From Onthophagus taurus (lineage: Eukaryota; Arthropoda; Insecta; Coleoptera; Scarabaeidae), in NCBI RefSeq assembly GCF_036711975.1, contig NC_091967.1:2728001-2792000 (forward strand): 64,000 nucleotides of DNA, written 5' to 3'. The notes beneath the pieces are model-generated. The model was not told where the DNA came from and searched no databases. It saw only the letters and a list, made by a program, of their open reading frames with translations. Each line of letters begins with the position of its first letter. Position 1 is the stretch's first letter. A program made the position numbers and the translations under genes. Below, one piece after another: positions 49,001-59,546 of the stretch.

Positions 49001-49238
49001 AAAATTATTGGACGCCGATCCTTTATCGAGATTATTACCCGTCGATGAATATTTACCGATTTTATTCGATAAACATCCGACGGAGAAGTGGAAAATTCAT
49101 TTCCCAAAACGAGATTTAATCGCGTTTTCTGTTGCTCCGTTATTGGTCTTTCCCACTCATTACACAGGCGAAAAAGGTTATATTAGTGATACCGAAGATT
49201 CCGGTATTATTGCAAATGAAAGTAAAGACGAGTTATAA
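46083..49238 (+). CDS. COLGALT1: Procollagen galactosyltransferase (GT25 family, COLGALT-like)
   Basis: ER enzyme that transfers galactose to hydroxylysine of collagen. Exons 46083-46270, 47509-48387, 48464-48532, 48587-48644, 48696-48820 and 48878-49238 join in phase to 559 residues. A signal peptide is present ([18 protein letters not shown], residues about 7-24). The first glycosyltransferase domain has [18 protein letters not shown] and the metal-binding [16 protein letters not shown]. The second, LPS-glycosyltransferase-like domain begins [19 protein letters not shown] and holds [28 protein letters not shown] and [12 protein letters not shown]. The protein ends exactly in KDEL, the ER retrieval signal. 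The start lies only 183 bp after the Twinkle stop. Intron 1 (1.2 kb) contains palindromic repeats; the remaining introns are about 50-76 nt. Confidence 0.94.
46795..47475 (+). repeat. Repeat cluster in COLGALT intron 1: dispersed motif, pogo-like end, palindromic element with tail
   Basis: At 46801 a roughly 55-nt motif starts TACAGTGAATTTCACTTAAG and also occurs near 9437 and 59497. Near 46926 ACAGTAAAACCTCAATACCC resembles the terminal repeat of pogo/Tigger-type elements; no transposase is present. From about 47025 the palindromic family appears (CATTCGGGTTTAGCC arms, AGCGCTAG spacer scraps), and 47345-47475 is its tail in direct orientation. The segment 47240-47292 is the uninterrupted form of the site hit by the Tc1 composite at 18975. 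Confidence 0.6.
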
Positions 49239-50034
49239 ACAAATTTTTTTTATATTTTTGTGCCAGTTTGTTTTTTTAAATGTTGGGGTTACCAAAGTTA
49301 ATTTTTTTTTAATTTTATGGGTATTATGTGAGATAAATAGGAAGTAATTTTATTTTACTAAGATGCTTTTTACTAATTTTAAAAGATTTGGAAATGAAAT
49401 GGACAATCAGAAGGGGTCAACTATTCTATATATTATTTGTTTTAATTTTAAGTATTTTTAAATTAGATCTTAAGTGTCCAAATTAATACAAATTTACATA
49501 AAAATGACTATTAATTAACATCATATTTAGTACAAATTATTAATTAATTTAATGTGGACACTTTTAATTAAGCAAACGTTGTTCCTTGTCGTTTATGTGA
49601 TTATAATAATTAATTGTAAGTTAAATTTAATTTTAATAAATTTAAAAAGCCATCATAAAGTGCCATAACTTTTCATATAATATGGCCATAATACAATTTA
49701 TTAATAAAAAAGTAAACATTTTAAGGCCTGGTTTTATAAATCTCTCATTAAACGTTTATAAAACTAGGCTTAAAATATTAATGTTGATGTGCCTTACTCA
49801 AATTACACATTTAATGTAGGATTTGCAATTTTATACAAAAATGTAATGTATATATTTTGGTGTGATACAATATAACTTGCTTTTCTTCGTTAATTAGATA
49901 CTGAAAAATGTTTAATGTGCATTATTTTCTTTCATAACACCTTTATTTTATTAAAAGTGGGCTCACGTTTCAAATTTTAAATCTAAGGCAACAAATAAAT
50001 GACTTTTTCAATAAAAAAAGTCAATAAATAAATA
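49239..50034. other. Spacer between COLGALT and the Sfi1-like ORF
   Basis: About 800 bp of AT-rich DNA. Probable COLGALT 3' UTR with AATAAA near 49636. A short inverted pair around 49723-49782 (TTTTAAGGCCTGGTTTTATA and its near-complement) may be a small hairpin. No gene was seen. Confidence 0.45.
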
Positions 50035-51585
50035 ATGCATAAGAATATTTTAAGAAAATACTTTATGATATGGAAAAAAGTAACCACAAACTCATATGTC
50101 TTTTTAAAACTAGAAGTGAGAGCAAAAATTCATTACGAATTTCGATTAAAAGCGAACGCTTTTAAAATACTTCAACTTTTATTGTTAAAATCAAAAATAA
50201 AACGGATTCAAAAAGTTATCGCAGATACGCATTACAATAATAAGTTAAAAAAGATTTATTATCGATTATTTTTTGATCGAATTTATGAAATGAAATGTTA
50301 CCGAGTTTTTGGGAAATGTTTAATGGAAAATTTCGTTTTGAATTCGATGATTTTAGAAGTGTATCTTTATTACGAGGCATTCAAACATTTCAAGATAATT
50401 TTTTTAATTACGAATTATTATAGATCGAAATGGAAAATGAGAACCTACAAAATCGTTTTTAAAACTTGGTATCTTTTTGGCGTTAATAAAAAACGAAAAC
50501 GATTAAATGAGCTGGTTTTAAAAGAATATCTTAAAGAAAAAATTGATGTTGAGTTCATTTTGAAACAATTTTTTGATAATTGGAAGATTTATACTGAAAA
50601 TAAAATGAGGAAGAAATCTATTTTAAACGCTACAGATGAATATTATCATACGAAATTGCTTCAAAAGAGTTTCGATAAATTATTGAGGTATAGTGCATAT
50701 AAAAGTGAAAAAATAAGGAAATTAGAGGATATTAAAAGTTTTTGTGATAGAAAAATATCTCGAAAATGCTTAAAAAAATTAATGATTAATTGCCATCATA
50801 AAAAAAATAAAAGAAATTTAATGATAAAAGCAATAAGATTTTATGAAAATGGATTAAAAGAATTATCTTTGATAAATCTGTATAATTATTCGAAATGGCG
50901 CAAAAAGAAATACTTTATCATTAATTACATGAATGAAAAAGTAAAAAAATCGATTTTAAAAAAATATTTTGTTAAAATAAAAAAATACGTTTCATATAAA
51001 AGAAATAAAAATTTATTATTATTAAACTCAATTAATTTCTATAACCAAAAAATTAAAAAGAAATGTTTTAAAATATGGTTAAAATATTTATCGAGTTGTA
51101 TAATAAAAACCATTTACAACAACGATTTATTAAAAAACTTTATAAAACACAAAGAATATAGCTTCTTAAAATTAACATTTACAAACTGGTTAAAATTTAC
51201 TGAACGAAAACGATGTTTAAAACTCAAAATTACAGAAATTAATTCATTTTATAAGGTAAAATTAAAGAAGAAACATTTAAAAAAATTAAAAGAATATACA
51301 TTAAATAAGAAAGAAAAATCTGAGAGAATTAACCGAATAATTTTGCAAGTAAATTTTTTAAAATGGAAAAATTACGTTCGAAGGGAAAATAATTTAAGGG
51401 AAGAGTTGAAAAATGCAAGGTGTATTTTTGAAAAACAACAAAAATTGTATGCTTTACAATTCATTGTGGAAATGGGAAGTAAAAAATTGGAATCTTGGAA
51501 TAGTGAGAGGATGGATTTGGTTGAAAAACGAATGCGATTGTGTCAGAAATATTGTAATTTGTGGAAAAAGATTGTGTTTAAATAA
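50035..51585 (+). CDS. Lys/Tyr/Phe-rich repeat protein, Sfi1-like (tentative)
   Basis: Intronless ORF of 516 residues. Upstream in-frame TAA (50029-50031) supports this start. The protein is strongly basic and aromatic and consists of diverged helical repeats of about 30-40 residues. Each ends with an aromatic plus Trp, for example FKTWYLFG, FFDNWKIYTE, CFKIWLKYLS, TFTNWLKFTE and FLKWKNYVRR, mostly preceded by KLKKK- or YxxKL-type segments. This pattern (hydrophobic-x2-W every turn of a long helix) is that of Sfi1 proteins, which bind centrin at centrosomes and basal bodies. No other domain, signal peptide or membrane segment is seen. The sequence is poorly conserved by nature, so the call rests on the repeat pattern alone. 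It converges with NOP14, whose stop is 472 bp away. Confidence 0.5.
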   Translation: MHKNILRKYFMIWKKVTTNSYVFLKLEVRAKIHYEFRLKANAFKILQLLLLKSKIKRIQKVIADTHYNNKLKKIYYRLFFDRIYEMKCYRVFGKCLMENFVLNSMILEVYLYYEAFKHFKIIFLITNYYRSKWKMRTYKIVFKTWYLFGVNKKRKRLNELVLKEYLKEKIDVEFILKQFFDNWKIYTENKMRKKSILNATDEYYHTKLLQKSFDKLLRYSAYKSEKIRKLEDIKSFCDRKISRKCLKKLMINCHHKKNKRNLMIKAIRFYENGLKELSLINLYNYSKWRKKKYFIINYMNEKVKKSILKKYFVKIKKYVSYKRNKNLLLLNSINFYNQKIKKKCFKIWLKYLSSCIIKTIYNNDLLKNFIKHKEYSFLKLTFTNWLKFTERKRCLKLKITEINSFYKVKLKKKHLKKLKEYTLNKKEKSERINRIILQVNFLKWKNYVRRENNLREELKNARCIFEKQQKLYALQFIVEMGSKKLESWNSERMDLVEKRMRLCQKYCNLWKKIVFK

Positions 51586-52056
51586 TTATTAAAAAAAATT
51601 GTTTTAAAAATCTTGTTAAAACATTTATTGTGTTGATATTAGCTGGAAGTAGAGTAACTCAACATATTATAAAAGATATACATTTCTGAGAAATTCTAGA
51701 ATACAATAAATTATAATATACTTGCATCTAAACTTTATTATTTTAGTCTTGGAAATCAGGCTGTAATTTTGATAGTCAAATTTTTTAGTCCCGGGAGTTT
51801 TGGGAAGCCCTGTATATTCTGGATTAAGTGGAAGAGCAGTTGGTTAATAACCAAATTGAACTTCGTCCAGAAAATAAGTCTATTTTCTAAAAATGTATTA
51901 TTTTTTTTTTTTGCGACTTATTAATAAAGGCATTTATTATTATTATATTTATTTGTTCATTCAGGGGGTCAAAGATATATTAAAAACAATAATTGCAATT
52001 TTAATTATTTTTATATTTTCAAAAACGTCAAATTACAAAATAATTAATAGAACCAT
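51586..52056. other. Convergent spacer between the Sfi1-like ORF and NOP14
   Basis: About 470 bp of AT-rich DNA. AGCCCTGTATATTC near 51807 resembles the terminal motif of TACAGGG-type transposons, but no partner end was found nearby. No gene was recognised. Confidence 0.45.
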
Positions 52057-55000
52057 TTATTTTTTTTTCTTTTTCCTATCGAAAGCATTGAGTTCACTTT
52101 GTTGCATAGCAGCTTCAGCAAATAATCGTTTAACTTTATCCTTTCGTTCATTATCACTACAAAAAAAAATACAAAATTATTTACCTTTAATATTTAATAT
52201 TATTATTAATTACCTTTGAATTTGTTTCTTAATTTTAACTTTCGCCAAAAACGCTTGGTCCCTTCTTATTTCTCTCAAAGCACCTTTCCGCTCCTTTTTC
52301 ACTTTATGAATTAATTTATCAGTTTCAGATTTTTCTTTCGATTGTAATTTATGCCTTCTTCCATCATATCTTAAAAAAATAATTTATTTAAAATTTAATT
52401 ATTAACCCATTAAGAATTTGACTATAATTTTGAAATTTCGATAAAATAATGTTTTATTATCAACTAATTGTAAGAAACGATGAAAATTAATATTTTTCAA
52501 GAAAAAGCTAGTAGTGGGTTGCCTTCCTACGCGCAGCAATGCATGCATTAACTCTTCTACCCATGCTCTTTATTAAGTGGACGATGTCCTCCTGAGGTAT
52601 CTCGTTCCATGCAACTTCTAGATAGTGTCGAAGTTCATCCAGATTCTCAGGAGGCCTGAGTAGTTGTCTTAGTCGCCAACCCATCATATCCCAGACATGT
52701 TCAATTGGCGACAAGTCTGGTGATCGTGCAGGCCAGGGCAAAATCTGCAATCCAACTTGCCCCAGGAACCTTGTTTGCATGAAAGGTACTAACACCGGTT
52801 CTAGAACGTTGTCGATGTAACGATGTGCGTTTAATTTGTTTGAAATGAACGTAAAGAGTGACCTTCGTCCACCACATATCGCCCCCCAAACCATAACCCC
52901 AGGTGTTAAGGCTGCGTGTCGTCTTTGAGCGAACCCCAAATTCCGTCTTTCCCATCGATGTCGCTGCACCTTTCTACGACCATCATTCACCCATAAACAA
53001 AACCTTGATTCATCACTGAAGACGGTGTTATTCCATTACTGAACTCACCCTACCCGTTCTTGACACTATGCAAGTCTGGCTGCTTTATGGGGAGGTGTTT
53101 ATGGAAGCCGAAGCTAAGGACGGTATGAAAGGAGCTCAAAGGAAGAAATTCTTCTGTGTTCTTCGGTCTTCACGTGCGTCTTCTAGCGCCTCTGAATACC
53201 TTCTTTGAACCATGAAGACCATATCTGAGCAATTGTAGTGTGGTCCTGATTCAGCCCTCTCCCAATCTTTCAGAATGAGAGACCCGCCTCTTTCATACCG
53301 ATAATTCGGCCCCTATCAAAGTCATTGATATGGACAAAATTTCGATGACGTCGCACTGGGGGCATTACAAGGCGTCTACTTAACAGTTTGACAATCAAAT
53401 AAACTACCATGGGGGAGGAAACATAACTTTCATCATTTCTTAGTTGATAATAAAGCATTATTTTACCGAAATTTCAAAATTGTAGTTTGAATTTTAGTGG
53501 GTAGTGAATTTCATATAAAAGTGAGCATAAATACAAACATTTTTTGAATATTTGGTTCGTAAAGTCTTAAAGCTTTCGGTCGTGGTTTCGCAATCGTTAA
53601 ATATTCTATGATTCTATCGTTTTTAATTTTATTAATTGATTTAATAACTTCTTCCGCTTTCTTTTTAACTTTTCCTGGGTAATTATTCAATGGAATTAAA
53701 TTTAAATACTTTTCTATATTAATTAATAATTCGTATCTGGAGGGAAGTTCACTTATATTACTTATAACTTCCTCAATTAAATTTAAACTCAAATAAAAAG
53801 ATGAAATTTTAACATCGTCGCTGTTTGATGATTTTCTTCTTAAATTTTCAACCGATAATTTCAAATCCGTTTCATCCACTTCGCTGTGATTGTTCACAAG
53901 AACCAATAAATTCGAGGATGTTTTAAAGGGTTGAGAAATTTTTAAAATTCTTATTCCGGTTTTTGGAATTGACAAATATAAGATTCCTGATAAATAATTA
54001 AGCGTTGATGGTAAATAACGTTTTGATAATTTCGTGAACTAAAATATTAAATAAATTATTTTATAAATAAAAAAAATATTGCTTTTTAACCTCAAACACT
54101 AAAGTACATAAAAATAATCCATACGCAACATCTTGTTCTGTTCTAATTCTACAATTATTAAGCATTTGATCAATAAATACAAAACTTGGTGTGACAACAG
54201 AGTGTTTAAAATCGGATGTTGAAAAAATATGTCCAATTAATTTCAAGAATAATAACACTTCAAGTCCTGGAAATTTTTTATAACTTTTTTTGTATTCGCC
54301 ATGCTTTTCTTTTATAACTTCTAAAATTGCTTTGTGGCTAGCTTCGCTATTTAAATGGGCTAAATCATAAAAGTGAGGTAATAAATTATAAAAAATTCTA
54401 AAAATAATCCCCGTTTGTGTCTCAACGCAATTTTCATTGATATTTTGTGATAAATCATTTATATATTGTATTAAATATATAAAAAGAGTTGATAATTGTT
54501 CTTTATTTGCAGCCCCTAAACTTGGATGATTACACTTTATCATCCTCTCAATGATTATGTTTTGTCTTTCTGGTGATTCTTTTATTAATAAGTCATTTAA
54601 TTCTTCATAACTTTTAGGTAATTTAAATGTATAAGGTAATTCTTCGCGAGCTTTTTCCATTATCGCTTTTCGTTTCAACAAATCAGATACTATTTCAGAA
54701 CTATGTTGATTTTGATCACTTTCAATTAACTCTTTATCTGAATTCTCTTCATCAGAAACATCTGATTCCTCTTTTAAATCAGAAAAATTATCTTCATCTT
54801 CCTCTTCATCACTTAATACATTATTTTCAACATTATCAGAATCAGATTCATCTTGATCTTTTGATTCTTCATCAACATTTTCAGTTACTTTTTTCCCATT
54901 TATTTCACTATCTATTTTAAGATTAGGTTTTCCTTCAAAATCATAACTTAATACAGCATCAGTCATCTCCTCAAATTCGAAATTATCATCTAAATCATCA

Positions 55001-55887
55001 GCACCATGATGCCTTTTATTATTATTTATTGTAACATCAACCCCGTGCATTCTTTTTAACCGTTCATCTTCTAATTTCTCCAATTTTTCTTTTTCTTCTT
55101 TAGCAATCTCTTCTTCGGATTTTAATCGATCTGAAGGATGACCACGAGCTTCAAATTTCAATTCTCGCATAACTTTGTCGAAATCATCCACTTTAGGCTT
55201 TTCGATTTCATCGTTTTTAGTCTTTTTATTTACCAAAGGGATTAAATCTTTCCATTCGGAGTCTAATTTTTCGGTTAATTCTAATGTTTGCTCTTTTAAT
55301 TTTTGTTTTTCAGCTTTTCTTTTTTTAGATTCCGCTATTAACTGGTCTATTAAGTCTTTATGGGATTTAGCCCCATCTTTTGTACCTTTCTCAAAAATTC
55401 CACCACCAAAATGAGCTTTTTCCACAAAATCAGATTGAAGTCCCCCTTTTACATCATCATCGCTGTCATCCTCTGAATGATTATCTTCAAACTTTTCAAT
55501 TTCACTCAAAACTTGTCCTCGATGGGTTAATACTTCGTCTGCTAGGTTAAAACGTGATTTTTTATCACTTTTTGCTCTTAATTTAGCATACCTTGCTATA
55601 AATTTATCTTCTTCATTTAAATTTTTATTTTTTTCACCTATGCGTTTATCAATAAATTTATTTGATTTATTTTGTAACTTGTACTCTTGTAATAATGTGT
55701 GTTTACGCTTGTTTATTGCTTTCTCTCGTGAAACTCCTGGAAGACCCCGATCATTTTTAGACCGTTTTCCTAACACTTTTAATTTTTCTTTATTTACATG
55801 CACTTCAAATGGATTTAATTTCTTTTTTACTTCCTTTTTATTCGCCTTTTCTGCAGTAGAACGAGATTTTTTCTTTATTTTTGCCAT
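52057..55887 (-). CDS. NOP14: NOP14, nucleolar 40S ribosome assembly protein
   Basis: SSU processome component required for 18S rRNA maturation. Minus-strand exons 55887-54091, 54038-53539, 52369-52214 and 52156-52057 join in phase to 850 residues (human 857). The N-terminus has NPFEVHVNKEKLKVLGKRSK and GLPGVSREKAINKRKHTLL, then DKRIGEKN and FNLADEVLTHRGQVLSEIE. A basic and acidic low-complexity middle (Asp/Glu/Ser tract about 330-400) follows. The conserved domain begins PYTFKLPKSYEELNDLL and reaches KPRPKALRLYEP. The C-terminal exons give KKERKGALREIRRDQAFLA and DNERKDKVKRLFAEAA before a poly-Lys end. The third exon was identified by phase and by the family's KRE-KGA-REIR-D pattern. The second intron (1169 nt) is almost entirely a Tc1 element. 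Head-to-head with ADO, 305 bp between starts. Confidence 0.96.
52406..53501 (-). mobile_element. Tc1-like transposon within NOP14 intron 2
   Basis: Inverted ends of about 85 bp: left CCCATTAAGAATTTGACTAT continuing to TTATTATCAACTAA, right the complement of the same. Within it the minus strand encodes a Tc1 transposase. The N-terminal helix-turn-helix part (NFVHINDFDRGRIIGMKEAG, about 53370-53270) and following region are decayed by stops. An open C-terminal part (52990-52508) has GVMVWGAICGG, YIDNVLEPVLVPFM, PARSPDLSPIEHVWDMMGWR and NEIPQEDIVHLIKSMGRR. The usual QQDNAxPH segment with the second catalytic Asp is missing between VPFMQ and LPWPA. It is a different Tc1 lineage from the 19-21 kb composite, judging by its TIRs. 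Confidence 0.85.
52508..53370 (-). pseudogene. Tc1-type transposase remnant
   Basis: The C-terminal 160 codons are open, with VFSDESRFCL (first catalytic Asp) just upstream in the same sense. The linker and DNA-binding half contain several stops and frame changes, and the stretch with the second catalytic Asp is deleted. The protein cannot be active. It lies on the same strand as NOP14. Confidence 0.8.
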
Positions 55888-56192
55888 TCTTCTATATTTT
55901 GATTTATTTTAGATCACATGTATAACCTCAAAATTTAAAACAGACTATTTAAAAACTTCATAGATGGCGCCACAACGAATTTTAATTAATCAATTTAATT
56001 TTTAACATAATAAATTTATTAGTATTTTCTAATTACACTCAATTAATAATGTATTTAAATAACAAACCTATTTATTATAAAAATTTGAATTTTGATATTA
56101 AATTTGATTGAATTGTTGTGAAGTTAGGTTATTTTTTTGACAGCTGTCAGTTTTTAGTTTTCTTCACTTAACGTAAATAGTTTACTTAAGAT
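55888..56192. promoter_or_regulatory. Divergent promoter region between NOP14 and ADO
   Basis: 305 bp between head-to-head start codons. AT-rich, with GACAGCTGTCAG (an E-box containing palindrome, CAGCTG) at about 56140. Bidirectional function is inferred from spacing. Confidence 0.5.
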
Positions 56193-56873
56193 ATGGTTGT
56201 GAGCCAAATAAATAACGTTTTACGCCAAGCACTTCATACCTTTACAAATACCGAAGGTTTTCCCACTAATTTAGAATTACTACGTAACCTCTTAAAATGT
56301 ACAACTGCAGCTGATGTAAGTTTAGATCCAAAATTTAAATCGGATGCTTTATGGGTTACACCCGATAAGGCCCCCGTTTCTTACATAAACATATTTGAGA
56401 ATGATTTATTAACGATGGGAATTTTTATACTAAGACCAGGAATGAAAATCCCTTTACATGATCATCCCCAAATGTTTGGTCTTGTTAAAGTGTTAATGGG
56501 ACAAATTCGAATAACAAGCTTCTCTGTAAATGATATCCTTAATAATTGTGTAATAAATGCTACAAAAGATCCTGATATCATCATGGATAATGAGTCAGAC
56601 GTTTGTATGTTAGAACCAGTTTCAAGAAACATTCACGAAATTGAAAGCATTGGGGGCCCAGCTGCTTTCTTAGATATATTATCACCTCCATATTCGAAAA
56701 GGGAAGGTGGTGATGATGTTCGAGAATGTACTTACTTTATGGTTAAAGAGTGTTTGGGAGGATCTTTATTTAAATTGCAACAAATCAAACCACCAAATTG
56801 GTTTTGGACCGATCATTATGAGTATGATGGACCAGAAATAATTTATCAAACAAAAAGGCTTTTTCATAAATAA
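56193..56873 (+). CDS. ADO: 2-aminoethanethiol (cysteamine) dioxygenase
   Basis: Non-haem iron thiol dioxygenase that oxidises cysteamine and N-terminal cysteine of proteins, the latter acting as an oxygen sensor in the Arg/N-degron pathway. Intronless ORF of 226 residues (human 270). The cupin fold is marked by MGIFILRPGMKIPLHDHPQM, with iron ligands His89 and His91. The third ligand is His148 in NIHEIESIGGPAAFLDILSP. The family's PPYSKREGG and RECTYF follow, ending with a WFWTDHYEYDGP motif. The N-terminus is shorter than in mammals. No signal peptide is seen, so it should be cytosolic. The start ATG follows a good context (AAGATATGG) about 300 bp from the NOP14 start. Confidence 0.95.
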   Translation: MVVSQINNVLRQALHTFTNTEGFPTNLELLRNLLKCTTAADVSLDPKFKSDALWVTPDKAPVSYINIFENDLLTMGIFILRPGMKIPLHDHPQMFGLVKVLMGQIRITSFSVNDILNNCVINATKDPDIIMDNESDVCMLEPVSRNIHEIESIGGPAAFLDILSPPYSKREGGDDVRECTYFMVKECLGGSLFKLQQIKPPNWFWTDHYEYDGPEIIYQTKRLFHK

Positions 56874-58060
56874 TTATTATTCTTCAAATTAGATTTAGTT
56901 ATTTATTATTGTTACTACTTTGTTGATTTTTTTTATAAAGACAAAAATAGGTTTAATTATAATTTTGTGAATAAAACATTGTTTGGAGATGAATTTTTGA
57001 AATAATTAAGGTGCAAATGTATGTATATAAATAAAGATGATGTATTGATTTTTGTGAAGTATGTGGCAGCAACTGATTGATATTAATTTATGTTTATTTG
57101 ATATTAAAATAAACTTATTTAATACTGGTTTTGTTTTATTTACTTTTTGGACTCAATTTAAACAAGCAATAATTAAATCTGTCATCTTATACCAAATTAA
57201 CATTGTTTTAAATATGAGTTCCAACTTTTTCAATAATTCCATCTAACTTTAGATATTAATTGATAATCTACCCAAAGTTAATAATACTGTTTTTTTTTTA
57301 ATTCAGCATAACAATCTTATTAAATTAATTTATTTTTTTCAATCATTGTACTTGATGGATAACCAAAAAAAACTTTCCTGATAAGGCGTTTGAATCGAAT
57401 AAAATTAGATTACAAAAATCTAGATAACTTTTGGGTGATAATTATTAATATCTAACGCGTGTATGGTTTTAAATAAAATTATAATTATTTGAGATTATTT
57501 TTTAATTAAATTCTTGAGGTACAACTTAATTCATCATAATAATTTTTCCTGTGAGATTCTCATTGACGAACAACCACTCATTTGTAGTGATAAATCATCA
57601 TTCCCTCGACTTCCTCCTTGATTAAAAGAAATTGCGGGTTCCACACGAATTAGGTCCGAACCGAATCCATTGCCCCACCGGAAGAAGCAAAACCCGAACG
57701 TTGCCTCCACGACCGACCTTCTCCATACTCTCCATCCAGCACGGAACCAGCACCTGTTGGTAGATACGCCGTCGTTTGTGCAGTACTCAATCGGATAGCA
57801 GCACGAGAGCAGTGTTTGTAGAGTGTCGGTGCGGTATAAAACGTTACAAAAATTCGCCGCAATTATAATTGTAGTAAGAACAAAAAAATGTGTTGTCAAG
57901 TAGATAACAACCGATAATGGATAGATAATTCGATACGCACGCTCTATGTGTATCAAAAAGGTTTAGATTCAGTTTGGTTCAAGTCCGCGGAGGGAAAACT
58001 GGTGTATAATTATTTTAATTTTAAATTGTATAAATTAATAGTGGCAATTTTAAAGTGAAA
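56874..58060. other. ADO 3' region and GIPC promoter/5' UTR
   Basis: The first half is AT-rich and holds AATAAA near 56970 and 57029 for ADO. The block 57600-57840 is GC-balanced, with GGTATAAAACG at about 57832 and a TTCAGTTT initiator-like site near 57967. This suits a promoter and 5' UTR for the GIPC gene that starts at 58061. The antisense ORFs in this block (57534-57956) show no recognisable domain and are not called. Confidence 0.45.
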
Positions 58061-58315
58061 ATGTTTAAAAAGAACAAGAAAGTTCAACCATCGGTACCCC
58101 CGATGGAAACACTGGACAATAACAACGTGACGAAGAACAACCAAGCATACCAAAAACAGTATAGTAACGAGCCCACGAGTCCTATTGGAAAACCCCAATT
58201 GGTTTTTCATTGCCAGCTCGCCCATGGGAGCCCTACCGGATTTATTTCGGGATTTTCAAACGTCAAGGAACTTTACGAAAAAATCGCTGAACATTTCGAG
58301 TTTAATGTATCCGAA
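58061..58315 (+). CDS. GIPC: GIPC PDZ-domain adaptor, first coding exon (partial)
   Basis: Adaptor linking membrane receptors to myosin VI on endocytic vesicles (Drosophila kermit). The exon encodes 85 residues, starting MFKKNKKVQPSVPPME. After a Gln/Asn-rich linker comes the signature of the GH1 domain: PQLVFHCQLAHGSPTGFISG then FSNVKELYEKIAEHFEFN. It ends at a consensus donor (GAA|GTAAGT) in the position where vertebrate GIPC continues AEVMFCTLNTH. The PDZ and GH2 regions are not found up to base 64000, so intron 1 exceeds 5.6 kb and the rest of the gene lies outside. A GTG six bases upstream is in frame but ATG at 58061 is preferred. Confidence 0.9.
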
Positions 58316-59540
58316 GTAAGTCTTTACTTTACTTATCTTATGCGGCGGTAGATAAGCATAATTAGTACATAATTATTACATCATTTAATTCTTAATGATT
58401 AACAATTAAAGGGTTTTATAATTTAAAACAACATACGTTACATTCTGACAACATTAAGACCCTAAAATGTTTATCTATCTATCTATTGCGATAGATGATA
58501 GGCATTATTAGTTAAGCCCGTCAATTACAGTTAAGTCTTATCAGATCAAATTTTGAACAACTGCAGTAATTGACTTAAATAAATTTTAGAGTTCTTTTTA
58601 TTGATCGACTTTTTATCAAATTAGCACATTACAATGAATAAAAATTATAGAGAACTTTGTATTAAGAAAGTCAAGACACCGAAACTTATCGTTACATTTT
58701 CTTCTTATAGAAAGGAAATAATCTCTACATTCTTAAGTTTGAACTATCATTCGAAATCGTGTCGTTACCAAGTTAGTTCAGCACGATTCAACTAGAACAG
58801 TGGCAAGACAAAATGTCAATTTCGTATCCTTTGCAACGATTAGATCTGAATGAAATGCCAGGGAAAGTAATTTTAGTGAATGTAGATCTTTTTAACCGAA
58901 TCGTCAACAATGCGTATTATGGTAGCATTAAAAATAAATCGCCTCTTTTGTCTAACGTCACGATATCGAACGTTAAATCTTATCGAAATTGATTGCTTTT
59001 GAGAACGCACTTATCAGTATTAAACGTTTAAAACAATACATATGATTTTGAATTGAGTTGCGTAATAAAAAAGTGTTTGATTTTTTTTATCTACAAGGAA
59101 ATTGTTTTTTAAATGTGTTGTTTCAAGTATTTGAAAGGCTTCCAACATTCCTTTTTGCACATTGACCCACTTAAAACGGGTCAGTTCAGGATTTTCTAAA
59201 CGAAAAATTAACATTCACTCATCAATAAAATCTACTTTTTATTTCGTTAAATCAAGATGTTCTTTAACACTTTCAAGGCACATTTAATATTTTAAGCGAC
59301 AACTCGAATTGATTCTCTTTAGTTCTCATTTATGCGAAACCAATTGAAAACAAAATAATTGTTTACCTTATTGAAACTTCATCATGAAATCTCATTAAAA
59401 ATCGTAATTAAATCGTATAGAAATTGAAACCATCAAAAACCCATAACATAGCTGATCTAAACCAATATCAACCTATTAATCAATAAATGTGCCGAATCTA
59501 CAGTGAATTTTATTTAAGAGACAATATACAAATATATATA
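58316..59540. other. GIPC intron 1, unique part before the satellite
   Basis: AT-rich noncoding DNA. The only recognised item is a copy of the roughly 55-nt dispersed motif at about 59497-59546, directly abutting the first palindrome. No coding exon of GIPC was found here. Confidence 0.45.
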
Positions 59541-59546
59541 TCTATG

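Noticed and set aside
54627-54920. 97-codon plus-strand ORF rich in His and Leu
   Set aside because: Antisense of the acidic tract of NOP14.
57534-57956. 140-codon minus-strand ORF upstream of GIPC
   Set aside because: No domain; the GC-balanced block is better explained as promoter and 5' UTR of GIPC.
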